Part shown: positions 29,878 through 39,779 of the stretch, piece by piece
Layout: each line of letters starts with the position of its first letter
Position numbering within the stretch: the stretch's first letter is position 1
NCBI RefSeq assembly: GCF_003667705.1
Contig: NZ_CP033019.1
Location: forward strand, 2,604,001 to 2,668,000
Length of the DNA: 64,000 nucleotides
Origin: Janthinobacterium agaricidamnosum
GTDB lineage: Bacteria; Pseudomonadota; Gammaproteobacteria; Burkholderiales; Burkholderiaceae_D
Direction: 5' to 3'
Position numbers and translations under genes: made by a program
The notes under the pieces: model-generated
What the model was told of the DNA's origin: nothing
The model's database searches: none
What the model saw: the letters and a program-made list of their open reading frames with translations, nothing else

Positions 29878-30632
29878 ATGGCAATAGCAAATCAGCATTG
29901 GCGCGTGTTCGGCGCGTCCGTCACGGGCAAGGCGCACCTGGATAAGGACATTCCTTGCCAAGACGCGCACGCGCACGCCGTCGTGAACGACGTTTTGGTG
30001 GCCATCGTCTGCGATGGCGCCGGCTCGGCCAGGCTCAGCGAGCAGGGCGCGCAGTTTGTTGCCGCGCAAACCGTGCAGGCGCTGGCCGGACGGCTGGAGC
30101 AGGGCGCCACCGTGCAGGATCTGCATGACGGCGCGCTGGCGGGCACCCTGGCGCAGATCCGCGCCGCGCTCGACGACATCGCCCGCGCCGCCAATGCCAC
30201 CTTGGACGACTACGCCAGCACGGTGGTGGGCGTGGTGATGGGCGCGGATGCCGGCTTCTTCTTCCACCTGGGCGACGGCCTGGGCGTGGCGCAACTGATG
30301 GACGGTGGCGAACTGATCTCGCTGCCCGCGAACGGCGAATACGCCAATGAAACATATTTCATCAGTGGCGAGCGCTGGCGCGAACAGTTGCGCCTGCTGG
30401 CGATTCCGCAAGCCGTGCGCGGCGTCGTGCTGATGTCGGATGGCTGCATGCCCTTTGCCATGAGCAAGAACAATGCAGCGCTGTACGCGCCGTTCATGGA
30501 TGCCGTGCAAGGCTATCTGCGCACGGTCGAGAGCAGCGAGCTGGGCAATACGGCGCTGGCGTCCACCCTGGCCGACCCGCGCACGCACCAGATCACGGGC
30601 GACGACAAGACCCTGCTGCTGGCCTTGCGCGC

Positions 30633-30636
<4 letters not shown>
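29878..30636 (+). CDS. PP2C-family protein phosphatase (YegK-like)
   Basis: 252 residues. Metal-binding acidic motifs of the PP2C fold appear in order: QDAHAHAV (Asp near 29), IVCDGAGSA (46-53), VVMGADAGFFFHLGDG, VVLMSDG and ITGDDKTLLL near the C-terminus. The family removes phosphate from Ser and Thr with Mn2+ or Mg2+. The stop overlaps the kinase start (ATGA at 30633-30636), implying translational coupling, and the natural substrate would be the kinase or its targets. It is cytoplasmic. Confidence 0.9.
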
Positions 30637-32993
<2,357 letters not shown>

Positions 32994-33002
32994 AGGAATA
33001 GC

Positions 33003-34349
33003 ATGAAAATCAAGATCCTATGCGCCATGTTGGGCGCCTGCTTGTTGTATCCGGGCATGGCGCAGGCGGACATCGTGCAGCGCCAGGTGCTGGCCAGCAT
33101 GGCCAGCGAGCAAGATAGCGAAGGCGGCGATGTGTTCACGATTGCCGGCACGACGGCCTGCGGCGGCAAGCAGATTCGCATGGATGCCCGCTCGGTCAAT
33201 CTGGACGAGGCGCCGTACGACGCGCTGAAAGCCGATCTGGCCCGGCACATCCGCAGCAAGACGCCCATGCTCGTCACCCTGAAAAAATGCCCAGAGGATG
33301 CAAGCGTGCCCATCGTGCGCCAGATCGCCGCCTGCACGCCAGCCGCCTGTGCCGATGGCCGGGCGCGGCTGTACCTGCACGCAGGTTTCTACCCCATCGA
33401 GCAGGAAAAAGCGCCCAACGTACTGCTGTTGCCCTTGCCGAAAGGCAAGCTGTCAGGCACATGGAAGGTCGATATTTATAGCGTCGCCGACCACAAGTTG
33501 CGCCTGTCCGGCCAGGTCAACCGCGCCGATTATGCCTCCGGCGAGCTGGTGGGCGGCTATGTGACGTATTTCCCCAATGGCAAGGTCGAGAAACAGGTGG
33601 CGCAGGATGGGCAAGGCCGGCAACACGGCATCGGCAGCAAGTACTATCCCGACGGCACGCTGGAGCTGCGCGGCAATTGGCGCCATGGCATGCCAGAGGG
33701 CGAGCACCAGCGCTATCACGCGACGGGCAAGCTGAGCGAGACGAGCAGCTACCGCGACGGCCAGCGCCTGGACGGGCCAGTGCAAACCTTCGATGAAAAT
33801 GGCAAGCCCAGTACCAGCTACACTTTACGCAGCGGCAAGATGGAAGGCGAGATGCTCACGTATTTCCCGAATGGAAAAGTCTCCAGCCGCTCGGAAATGC
33901 ACGATGGCAAGTCTAATGGCTTGACGACGAATTACTACCCCGATGGCGCCGTGCACGCCAGGATGACGCAGGTCGACGATTTGCCGGTCGGGGAAGCGCT
34001 GGAGTTCTATCCCGACGGCAAGGTGCAAAGCCGCCAGCGGTACGGCGACAAGGGCGGGCTGCTGAGCCTGCAGCGCTACAGTCCGCAGGGCGTGCTGGTG
34101 CTGGAACGACGCTGGGATGCGCAATGGCGCGAGCAGGGCACGTCGCGCTCGTGGTACGAGAACGGCAAGCCCGAGCAATCGATCGAGTACGTGAATGACC
34201 GGCGCGACGGCTGGAGCCGCAGCTGGCGCGAAGATGGCAGCCTGAAAAGCGAATGCCAGTATGTGGCCGGCAAGGCCCGGGGCGGTTGCAGCGAGCCGTT
34301 GCCATCGCAGGAACTGGAACGCAAGGAGCAAGCATGGCGCGCATTGTGA
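33003..34349 (+). CDS. Secreted MORN-repeat protein (YwqK-like), first paralogue
   Basis: 448 residues with a signal peptide (ILCAMLGACLLYPGMAQA). An N-terminal ~150-residue domain of unknown type (TACGGKQIRMDARSVNLDEA) contains several Cys. After it come about ten MORN_2-type units with the pattern YYPDGTLELRGNW...GMPEGE and YFPNGKVSSRSEMHDGKSNG. Such repeats are annotated as YwqK-family antitoxin-like in many genomes, often on little evidence. Being exported, this one more likely acts in the periplasm or envelope. It begins 9 bp after the kinase gene, with AAAGGA before ATG, and is part of the same operon. Confidence 0.85.
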   Translation: MKIKILCAMLGACLLYPGMAQADIVQRQVLASMASEQDSEGGDVFTIAGTTACGGKQIRMDARSVNLDEAPYDALKADLARHIRSKTPMLVTLKKCPEDASVPIVRQIAACTPAACADGRARLYLHAGFYPIEQEKAPNVLLLPLPKGKLSGTWKVDIYSVADHKLRLSGQVNRADYASGELVGGYVTYFPNGKVEKQVAQDGQGRQHGIGSKYYPDGTLELRGNWRHGMPEGEHQRYHATGKLSETSSYRDGQRLDGPVQTFDENGKPSTSYTLRSGKMEGEMLTYFPNGKVSSRSEMHDGKSNGLTTNYYPDGAVHARMTQVDDLPVGEALEFYPDGKVQSRQRYGDKGGLLSLQRYSPQGVLVLERRWDAQWREQGTSRSWYENGKPEQSIEYVNDRRDGWSRSWREDGSLKSECQYVAGKARGGCSEPLPSQELERKEQAWRAL

Positions 34350-35689
34350 AGCACGTGCTTGGCGCCACGCTGCTGTGGCCGGCGCTGGCCAGCGCCGAGA
34401 TCGAGCAGCGCCAGGTCGTCAGCGCCATCGCGGCGGCGGCCGGCGGCGATGTGCTGACCCTGGCCAGCGACAGCGGTTGCGGCGGGCGCCAGGTGCGCAT
34501 GGATGCCTTGTCCGTGCACCTGGACGCAGCGCAATACGCGGCCATGAAGCAGCAACTGGCGCCGTTGATACGCGAGGCGACGCCCTTGCTGATGCGCATC
34601 AGATCGTGTCCGGCACCCGGTGCGACGCTCGCCATGCCCGAAGTCAGCAAGCTGGGCGGCTGCGAGCCGCAAGCGTGTGCCGACGGCAAGGCGCGCCTGT
34701 ACCTGAATCACAATCTGACGCGCGGCGAAGTGAAGGAACATGCGCGCTATGCGCTGGTCGTTCCGCTGCCGCCCGGCAAGACGCCGGGCACCTGGCAAGT
34801 CGAGATCTATCACGTGCGCGAAGGCGAGCCGAAGCGGCTGACGGGCCAGGTCGACGCCCCCGATTACCTGCGCGGCAAGCTGGTGGGCAACTACAGCATG
34901 TATTACCCGCATGGTCAGCTGGAAATGCTGGTGGAGCAGGACGGGCGCGGCGTGCAGGAAGGCGTGCAGACCCGCTATTACCCGGACGGCCAGGTTTCCA
35001 TGCGCGGCACGTGGCGCAATGGCGTGCAGGAGGGCGAGGAGCAGACTTATCACCAGAGTGGCAAGCTGATCGAGTCACGCACCTACCGCAACGGCGCCCG
35101 CGCCGATGGTGTGGTGGAAACGTTCGATGAGCACGGCAAGCTGCGCACGCGCATGACGCGGGTCAAGGGCGAGACGGACGGCGAGCTGCTGCTGTTCTAT
35201 CCCGACGGCACCGTGGAAAGCCGCAGCCTGTATGTCAACGGCATCAGGACGGGACCGGGCACGGAATATTTTCCAGATGGCAAAGTGCGCAGCACGGGCA
35301 GTTATGTCGATGGCAAGCCTGCCGGCGAAAGCGTCGAATATTATCCGGACGGCAAGGTGGCCAGCCGGCGCACGCACAGCGGCCATTACGTGCTGCGCAG
35401 CGAACAGCGCTTCAGCCCCCAAGGCGTGTTGCTCGTGCAGAAACAGTGGAACGAGGGCGGCCGCGAGGAGGGCGCATTGCGCTCTTGGTACGCCGATGGC
35501 AAGCCGAAGCAGCTGATCGAATACGTCGATGGCGAGCGCCAGGGCTGGACCCGGCACTGGCGCGCAGATGGCAGCCTGGAAAGCGAATGCCGCTATGTGG
35601 CGGACGAGCCGCAGGGGGAGTGTATGGGTGCGTCTGCCAAGATGTCGTACACGGAGGATGGCATCGCGCCGATGATACCGGAACCGTGA
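34334..35689 (+). CDS. Secreted MORN-repeat protein (YwqK-like), second paralogue
   Basis: 451 residues from ATG 34334, which follows AAGGAG and overlaps the previous gene by 16 bp. The signal peptide (KHVLGATLLWPALASA) and the layout repeat those of the preceding gene: Cys-containing N-terminal domain (SGCGGRQVRMDALSVHLDAA) and about ten MORN_2 units (YYPDGQVSMRGTWRNGVQEG, YFPDGKVRSTGSYVDGKPAG). The two are clear paralogues by tandem duplication. It is the last gene of the vWA/PP2C/kinase operon; no terminator is obvious after it. Confidence 0.85.
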   Translation: MARIVKHVLGATLLWPALASAEIEQRQVVSAIAAAAGGDVLTLASDSGCGGRQVRMDALSVHLDAAQYAAMKQQLAPLIREATPLLMRIRSCPAPGATLAMPEVSKLGGCEPQACADGKARLYLNHNLTRGEVKEHARYALVVPLPPGKTPGTWQVEIYHVREGEPKRLTGQVDAPDYLRGKLVGNYSMYYPHGQLEMLVEQDGRGVQEGVQTRYYPDGQVSMRGTWRNGVQEGEEQTYHQSGKLIESRTYRNGARADGVVETFDEHGKLRTRMTRVKGETDGELLLFYPDGTVESRSLYVNGIRTGPGTEYFPDGKVRSTGSYVDGKPAGESVEYYPDGKVASRRTHSGHYVLRSEQRFSPQGVLLVQKQWNEGGREEGALRSWYADGKPKQLIEYVDGERQGWTRHWRADGSLESECRYVADEPQGECMGASAKMSYTEDGIAPMIPEP

Positions 35690-35884
35690 GCAGGGAAGGT
35701 TATTGCCGTTCGATCACTGATGCGTGGCCTGCCTTTTTTGCGAGACAGGTACAGGTACAGGTACGGGAATGACACTGGTTGGCGTCCACGGTTCGTCCGG
35801 TCGCAGCACTGTGCTGCTGGCGTAAAACACCGCTGCCAGCCCGGACGAGACCTTGGCGCATGGCCGTTTGTGCCGGACCGGGCC

Positions 35885-35919
35885 TTTTGTGGTCGGCAGG
35901 TTCCGCCCCGTTGCAGACC
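35885..35919. repeat. Dispersed cassette-type repeat, copy 1
   Basis: Partial copy containing GGTCGGCAGGTTCCGCCCCG, matching the right half of the family. It bounds the small-gene array on the left. Confidence 0.6.
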
Positions 35920-35926
35920 CTCGCGA

Positions 35927-36364
35927 TTAAGACGTCTGATAGAGTCGTCTACGCTTCAGCGCCAAGTCAGCTGCCGGTATTTCAGTATTTAAATATACAG
36001 CGATTGAGAGTAAAGCAAATACTGCGCAGACCTCTAGTCTACTTTCGAAAGTAGCTACTTTTTTAAAAACCATGCCATTACCCACCTCTCCAAGCTCGTA
36101 TATATCGCCATTTTTACCGTAGGACCACCCTCCAGAACCACGTCTGTCTTCGATATCAATCTCCCATTCACGGACAAGTTGAGGGTGTTTATCAAGACAA
36201 TCCACAATTTCTTCAACACTCAAGTCTTGAAGATAGATTCTTATTCCAGATTGAAGTGCAAGTTCTATTCGAGAATCACTACGTTTTTCCCGCCAGTCTA
36301 AGGGGACCGAGCAAGCTTTCAAAACCGACTGATGACGGCTTGGTATTGTATTTTTGGCGCTCAT
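35927..36364 (-). CDS. Hypothetical protein, array gene 1
   Basis: 145 residues from ATG 36364 with GGAGA ahead of it. Acidic soluble protein; LSVEEIVDCLDKHPQLVREW then a glycine-rich SGGWSYGKNGDIYELGEVGN. No signal peptide and no recognised domain. It is flanked by repeat copies on both sides. Size, orientation and isolation resemble immunity-type genes, but that is only a resemblance. Confidence 0.65.
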   Translation of the reverse strand: MSAKNTIPSRHQSVLKACSVPLDWREKRSDSRIELALQSGIRIYLQDLSVEEIVDCLDKHPQLVREWEIDIEDRRGSGGWSYGKNGDIYELGEVGNGMVFKKVATFESRLEVCAVFALLSIAVYLNTEIPAADLALKRRRLYQTS

Positions 36365-36369
36365 TGAAG

Positions 36370-36423
36370 GTCTCCTTCTGGCCGGCAGCTGTCGTTGGCA
36401 GGTTCCGCCCCAAACCGGACATA
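36370..36423. repeat. Dispersed cassette-type repeat, copy 2 (most complete)
   Basis: Runs from GTCTCCTTCTGGCCGGCAGC through GTCGTTGGCAGGTTCCGCCC to CAAACCGGACATA. The ends are loosely inverted (GTCTSCTTYTGG against CCAAACCGGAC). It serves as the reference for the other copies. Confidence 0.8.
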
Positions 36424-36447
36424 ATCCTCAGTGGGTCGAAGTAACGG

Positions 36448-36873
36448 CTAATCGGCTAGCACACTCCTGGCCGGCTCCAAAATATAGGCTTCAAAATCAT
36501 CAAACGCTTCGTTTGAAAGGAAGTACGCATTAAGACACTCTTCGCCGGATTGCACATACTCATCCCAAGGACGTCGTGTTTTGGGTGCGCCATAGACTAG
36601 GGCAGAGCACAGTCCAACAAACTCCCACCCAATGCAAGAGTAAGCCAACTTAACCGCGTCGTTATATGCAGCGACTGCGTCTTTCTCATATCCAAATAAC
36701 GAGCCGATTTTTGCATACGAAATGAACGGCAATGTTTTTAGCCCTTGGTTCATTGTGTTGATCTGTCGTTCTGGTTCCTCGTACTGCCTATACAAACCAG
36801 ATAAGCTCGCCATGATAGTACGAGGCCAATAGAGGCGATCCAATTCTAATAGCGCGTCGTCAACGTAACTCAT
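36448..36873 (-). CDS. Hypothetical protein, array gene 2
   Basis: 141 residues from ATG 36873, preceded by AAGGA. Helical, aromatic-rich protein starting MSYVDDALLELDRLYWPRTI. Later blocks are AKIGSLFGYEKDAVAAYNDA and WDEYVQSGEECLNAYFLSNE. A cytoplasmic protein with no recognised family. It lies between repeat copies 2 and 3. Confidence 0.65.
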   Translation of the reverse strand: MSYVDDALLELDRLYWPRTIMASLSGLYRQYEEPERQINTMNQGLKTLPFISYAKIGSLFGYEKDAVAAYNDAVKLAYSCIGWEFVGLCSALVYGAPKTRRPWDEYVQSGEECLNAYFLSNEAFDDFEAYILEPARSVLAD

Positions 36874-36900
36874 TTTTTTCCTTATTCGCCGTTTCAGCCC

Positions 36901-36945
36901 TGTCTGCTTTTGGCCGTATGCTGTCGTCACCGGGAGCAGGAGCGG
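36901..36945. repeat. Dispersed cassette-type repeat, copy 3
   Basis: TGTCTGCTTTTGGCCGTATG then CTGTCGTCACCGGGAGCAGG; the left half is well conserved and the right half is diverged. Confidence 0.65.
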
Positions 36946-36959
36946 TTGAGTCGAACCAA

Positions 36960-37151
36960 TCAATCGGGAACCCAAATTTTTTTCGGCACGGTTCGCACGT
37001 AAAGAAAAAGTAGGCCTAAGCAGATCCAAAAGCCATTTCTATAGATTCTCTCTTCCGGAAAAGTGAAGTTCAACATCGCACATAACAAAATCAAACCTGC
37101 GATCAATGACGCACCAGCGAAGGCAAGTCGTCGTGCATTATTCTCAGTCAT
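36960..37151 (-). CDS. Small two-helix membrane protein, array gene 3
   Basis: 63 residues from ATG 37151 (MTENNARRLAFAGASLIAGL). Two hydrophobic segments (FAGASLIAGLILLCAMLNF and GFWICLGLLFLYV) with a short loop, then a basic tail. GGAG lies six bases upstream. No family recognised. Confidence 0.55.
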   Translation of the reverse strand: MTENNARRLAFAGASLIAGLILLCAMLNFTFPEERIYRNGFWICLGLLFLYVRTVPKKIWVPD

Positions 37152-37203
37152 CATCCTCTCCCGGGGCACTTCGTTCAGTGCAGTATATGCGAAAGCGTGA
37201 ATA

Positions 37204-37242
37204 CGTCTGCTTCTGGCCGGATACTGTCGGAGGTCAGAATAG
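37204..37242. repeat. Dispersed cassette-type repeat, copy 4
   Basis: CGTCTGCTTCTGGCCGGATA then CTGTCGGAGGTCAG. Its right end overlaps the stop codon of array gene 4. Confidence 0.65.
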
Positions 37243-37575
37243 CACCTTGCGATGTTCCCCAACGCCTGTACCTATTGGCTCAACCATGACCCGCCCGGAA
37301 AAATCAGATGCCACCACCTGGACAGTTGCGGAGGCGTCGTTGCGCCTGTATTCGCAGATAAGCTCGTAAGCCTCAGTGCACGAGACTAAGGCGCACTGGT
37401 GCGAACTTGCGTAAACAATGACGTCCTTCGTGCCTACATATTCCCTAATCAAAGAATCCACCAAATTCACGTCGAGTACGTTCTCTTTTATGAGGTGGTG
37501 ATATCCGTCCGCCGCTGAAACGCGGAAGTAGCAAAACTTTCTCATCAGGGTTTGAATCTCTCGCGGCGTCATCAA
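37234..37575 (-). CDS. Hypothetical protein, array gene 4
   Basis: 113 residues (MMTPREIQTLMRKFCYFRVS); the second Met at 37572 is an equally good start. Contains a small Cys-bearing block (SSHQCALVSCTEAYELICEY). Soluble, unknown. Its 3' end lies inside repeat copy 4, as expected if gene and repeat moved as a unit. Confidence 0.6.
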   Translation of the reverse strand: MMTPREIQTLMRKFCYFRVSAADGYHHLIKENVLDVNLVDSLIREYVGTKDVIVYASSHQCALVSCTEAYELICEYRRNDASATVQVVASDFSGRVMVEPIGTGVGEHRKVLF

Positions 37576-37609
37576 TGTCGATTCAATATGTTGTCATCTT
37601 TGGCGGCAA

Positions 37610-37660
37610 CGTCGGCTTTTGGCCGGTTGCCGTCGTTGGCAGGTTGCGCCCCTTAGCTGC
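37610..37660. repeat. Dispersed cassette-type repeat, copy 5
   Basis: CGTCGGCTTTTGGCCGGTTG, CCGTCGTTGGCAGGTTGCGC, then CCCTTAGC. Near full length. Confidence 0.75.
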
Positions 37661-37719
37661 CTTTCGAAAATCCGAAGTCAGCGATGCCCGGATTTCCTCC
37701 AATAGTTCCGGATATCGTG

Positions 37720-38214
37720 TCAAATTGATAGGCGACGATGAAAGCTCATTGTCCAATTGGTTTCCCAAGTATTGCAGTCATCGGTCGAGAATGCTTGCTC
37801 CCAGCGAAGTTCATCCGGCCCTACCTGACTCCATAAGAATCGAACCGTGATAGGCAAGTTTGCAAAAGTATCTTTTGCAAAAAACGTACCGACGCCGTCT
37901 TTAAATTCGCCCACGACTGGAACATCGATTTGACCAGGAAATCGACCATCAAGCCACCAGATTGACCATTTTTTTGTTGACTGGTCATAAGAGCGCAGTG
38001 CGATTGCTCGAAATTCTCCTTCCGGAAAATGTAGAACATTGTCTTCAAGGTTGCCAAAGCCACCTAAAATCTTCTGTGTCGACATTGCTCCGTCGAACTC
38101 CACCCACTCGTGGCAGTCCGCGAGTCGCTGTTTGAGTCGTTTATGAATCACTGCCCAGTCGCCTATGACAAAGTCAAAGTCGTTCGGCGCTGATGCGAGG
38201 GTTTCCAATGCCAT
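37720..38214 (-). CDS. Hypothetical protein, array gene 5
   Basis: 164 residues from ATG 38214, with AGGAAAAA ahead. Trp-rich beta-barrel-like sequence: FDFVIGDWAVIHKRLKQRL, KKWSIWWLDGRFPGQIDVPV, FLWSQVGPDELRWEQAFS and a final WTMSFHRR. The alternation of short Trp-containing strands recalls the DUF1579-type lipocalin-like proteins; this is a resemblance, not a firm call. Between repeat copies 5 and 6. Confidence 0.7.
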   Translation of the reverse strand: MALETLASAPNDFDFVIGDWAVIHKRLKQRLADCHEWVEFDGAMSTQKILGGFGNLEDNVLHFPEGEFRAIALRSYDQSTKKWSIWWLDGRFPGQIDVPVVGEFKDGVGTFFAKDTFANLPITVRFLWSQVGPDELRWEQAFSTDDCNTWETNWTMSFHRRLSI

Positions 38215-38295
38215 TGTTTTTCCTGACTGAGGATTAAATGGTTATTTTTGCATGGGAAAATTGTAAAAGCTACGGCCCTGTTAAAAATATTCAAC

Positions 38296-38332
38296 TGTCC
38301 GCTATTGGCCGAAAGCGGAACTTCCCGAGACC
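38296..38332. repeat. Dispersed cassette-type repeat, copy 6
   Basis: TGTCCGCTATTGGCCGAAAG then CGGAACTTCCCGAGACC; shorter internal form with hairpin TCCGCT/AGCGGA, similar to the copy at 11367. Confidence 0.6.
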
Positions 38333-38412
38333 ATGTCTACCTCAGCCTCCTGTGTCAAACATTGTTGTTTTGTGTCTGACTTTAATAAGCGCGCTCCAGT
38401 GAGGCTGCCGGA

Positions 38413-39204
38413 TTAATCCACTGCATCGTTAAGCAGCGCATCCATCAGTGAAAAAGCGTGACCGCATCCGGCGCAACATGCGCTGCCAAACAGGAAAGGC
38501 AAGCGAAACGCGATGTCATCCAGCAATGGCAAAGCGTCCGTTTGCGCTTGCAACCAGGCAAAGGCGGCAAGGTGGGGTGAATTGTCGGCAGGGCCGGCAA
38601 TCACCAGCAGCGTTTTCGCTGTTGGCGTAAAGACGGGATCCTCGGCGGCGACCGACAGCCCTTGCGCTACCGGCCACACATAGAGCTCTACGCCGCAGGC
38701 AGGACATGCCAGGCAGAACTCCTCGTTGGCAAAGCCGCCCAGCACTTGCGCCACGCCGGCAAATCCGGCGAATGATGCGGCGGCCTTAAGCAGGTAGATG
38801 CCGCTCACCGTGTCTTCGACCTGCCGCAGGTCGGCGGTTGCCATGACGAGCGCGGCCGGGACTGCGGCATTAAAGGCCGCGGCATAAGGGGATGCCTTCA
38901 ATTCCTTGTCGAAGCCGGCGCTTTCATGAATCGAGGCCGCCAGCGACAGCACGCCGGCGCGCAGGTCCGGCGAAGTCAGCGTCGCCGCCAGGGAAACCAG
39001 GTGCGGGAATGCGGCGACCGAAGCCGGATAAATCGAACCCTGGTGACAAATATGGCCATACAAATCGTCCAGGGCCTCGGCGTCGCTCCGCCGCAGGTCC
39101 TGCAGCAGCGCGGGAATTTTTTCAGCGCCGCCGTAACCATCCGTCAGGCTTGCCCATGCGGCAGAACGCAGATCGAGTGGCGTCGTTTCAGTCTGTTTTT
39201 CCAT
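38413..39204 (-). CDS. Hypothetical protein with zinc-ribbon-like cysteines, array gene 6
   Basis: 263 residues. The first two thirds are alpha-helical repeats (LLQDLRRSDAEALDDLYGHI, ASVAAFPHLVSLAATLTSPD), similar in style to HEAT-like proteins. Two Cys clusters, CLACPACG near residue 165 and CCAGCG near 242, could bind zinc. It is cytoplasmic and GC-richer than the other array genes. I know similar uncharacterised proteins beside immunity genes but cannot name a family. Repeats 6 and 7 lie either side, with the short gene at 39248 also on the 5' side. Confidence 0.7.
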   Translation of the reverse strand: MEKQTETTPLDLRSAAWASLTDGYGGAEKIPALLQDLRRSDAEALDDLYGHICHQGSIYPASVAAFPHLVSLAATLTSPDLRAGVLSLAASIHESAGFDKELKASPYAAAFNAAVPAALVMATADLRQVEDTVSGIYLLKAAASFAGFAGVAQVLGGFANEEFCLACPACGVELYVWPVAQGLSVAAEDPVFTPTAKTLLVIAGPADNSPHLAAFAWLQAQTDALPLLDDIAFRLPFLFGSACCAGCGHAFSLMDALLNDAVD

Positions 39205-39247
39205 TGCATCAACTTAAATGATGGGCGACAGGCAGTCAAGCCTGACG

Positions 39248-39379
39248 CTACGGGACCGTGTACTGCCCGGGGCCGGTCCAGGCGCTGATCCTAAACGGGC
39301 CGGTGATATGGCCTTGATCCCTGTAGTACGTTACCACCTCGGCCGACAAGGATTTCATAGGAAAGGGTTTGATCTTCAT
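39248..39379 (-). CDS. Short ORF of 43 codons, possible gene remnant
   Basis: ATG 39379 follows GGGAAAGACC. The product starts MKIKPFPMKSLSAEVVTYYR and ends RISAWTGPGQYTVP. The ITGPF...WTGPGQY block looks like folded-protein sequence rather than chance, but the length suggests a fragment of a larger gene or a small array gene. It lies directly 3' of repeat copy 7 in gene orientation. Confidence 0.4.
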   Translation of the reverse strand: MKIKPFPMKSLSAEVVTYYRDQGHITGPFRISAWTGPGQYTVP

Positions 39380-39397
39380 GGTCTTTCCCGTGGTTTT

Positions 39398-39448
39398 TTG
39401 TCTGCTTATGGCCGGTTGCCGTCGTTACCCGGTTCCGCCCTAAAACAT
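39398..39448. repeat. Dispersed cassette-type repeat, copy 7
   Basis: TGTCTGCTTATGGCCGGTTG, CCGTCGTTACCCGGTTCCGC, then CCTAAAACAT. Near full length; last copy on the right. Confidence 0.75.
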
Positions 39449-39453
39449 ACATC

Positions 39454-39639
39454 CTACGTTTCACCGGTGATGTATCGATTCGCCACCGCTGCCGCTGACC
39501 TGGCAACCGCTGGCAATTGGGCAGTCACTCTGCCGATAGCCTCAATCATGAAGCGCTGCGCTGAAGATTGTTCTGCAGGGTCATCCAGGTCCACCGCGGA
39601 TGCAATGGCATTAAAAAGTCTCTTATTCAACATTTGCAT
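39454..39639 (-). CDS. Short hypothetical protein, array gene 8
   Basis: 61 residues (MQMLNKRLFNAIASAVDLDD, then QRFMIEAIGRVTAQLPAVAR). Helical and soluble, weak ribosome-binding site. It could be a C-terminal remnant of a longer array protein. It ends 6 bp before repeat copy 7. Confidence 0.45.
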   Translation of the reverse strand: MQMLNKRLFNAIASAVDLDDPAEQSSAQRFMIEAIGRVTAQLPAVARSAAAVANRYITGET

Positions 39640-39713
39640 TCAGTTTCGGTGATTGCGCGATGCCTGCAGCGCTGGGCGCCTCCAGCAAATGGCGTTCCCC
39701 CAAGACACAGATT

Positions 39714-39740
39714 GGGGTCGTACCCTCAGGGTACGACCCC
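39714..39740. repeat. 27-bp palindrome downstream of nadB
   Basis: Arms GGGGTCGTACCCT and AGGGTACGACCCC are perfect complements around one base. No T-run follows on either strand, so it is more like a dispersed palindromic element than a classical terminator. It could still end or protect the nadB transcript. Confidence 0.75.
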
Positions 39741-39779
39741 GGACCTTGCATGGGTTCCATGATGGAAGGGCCTGGTGGC

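Noticed and set aside
35745..35762. Three copies of ACAGGT after the MORN operon
   Set aside because: Too short and isolated to interpret; probably chance or a minor slippage tract.
37583..37768. A 61-codon minus-strand ORF between array genes 4 and 5
   Set aside because: Its C-terminal third is translated from repeat copy 5 and its start lies within array gene 5, so it is most likely spurious.
35885..39448. Integron attC sites in the small-gene array
   Set aside because: The repeats lack recognisable GTTRRRY/RYYYAAC core pairs and no integron integrase gene is in the window, so attC was not called even though the layout is cassette-like.
36370..39448. CRISPR array
   Set aside because: The repeats are diverged, of unequal length and hundreds of bases apart with genes between them.
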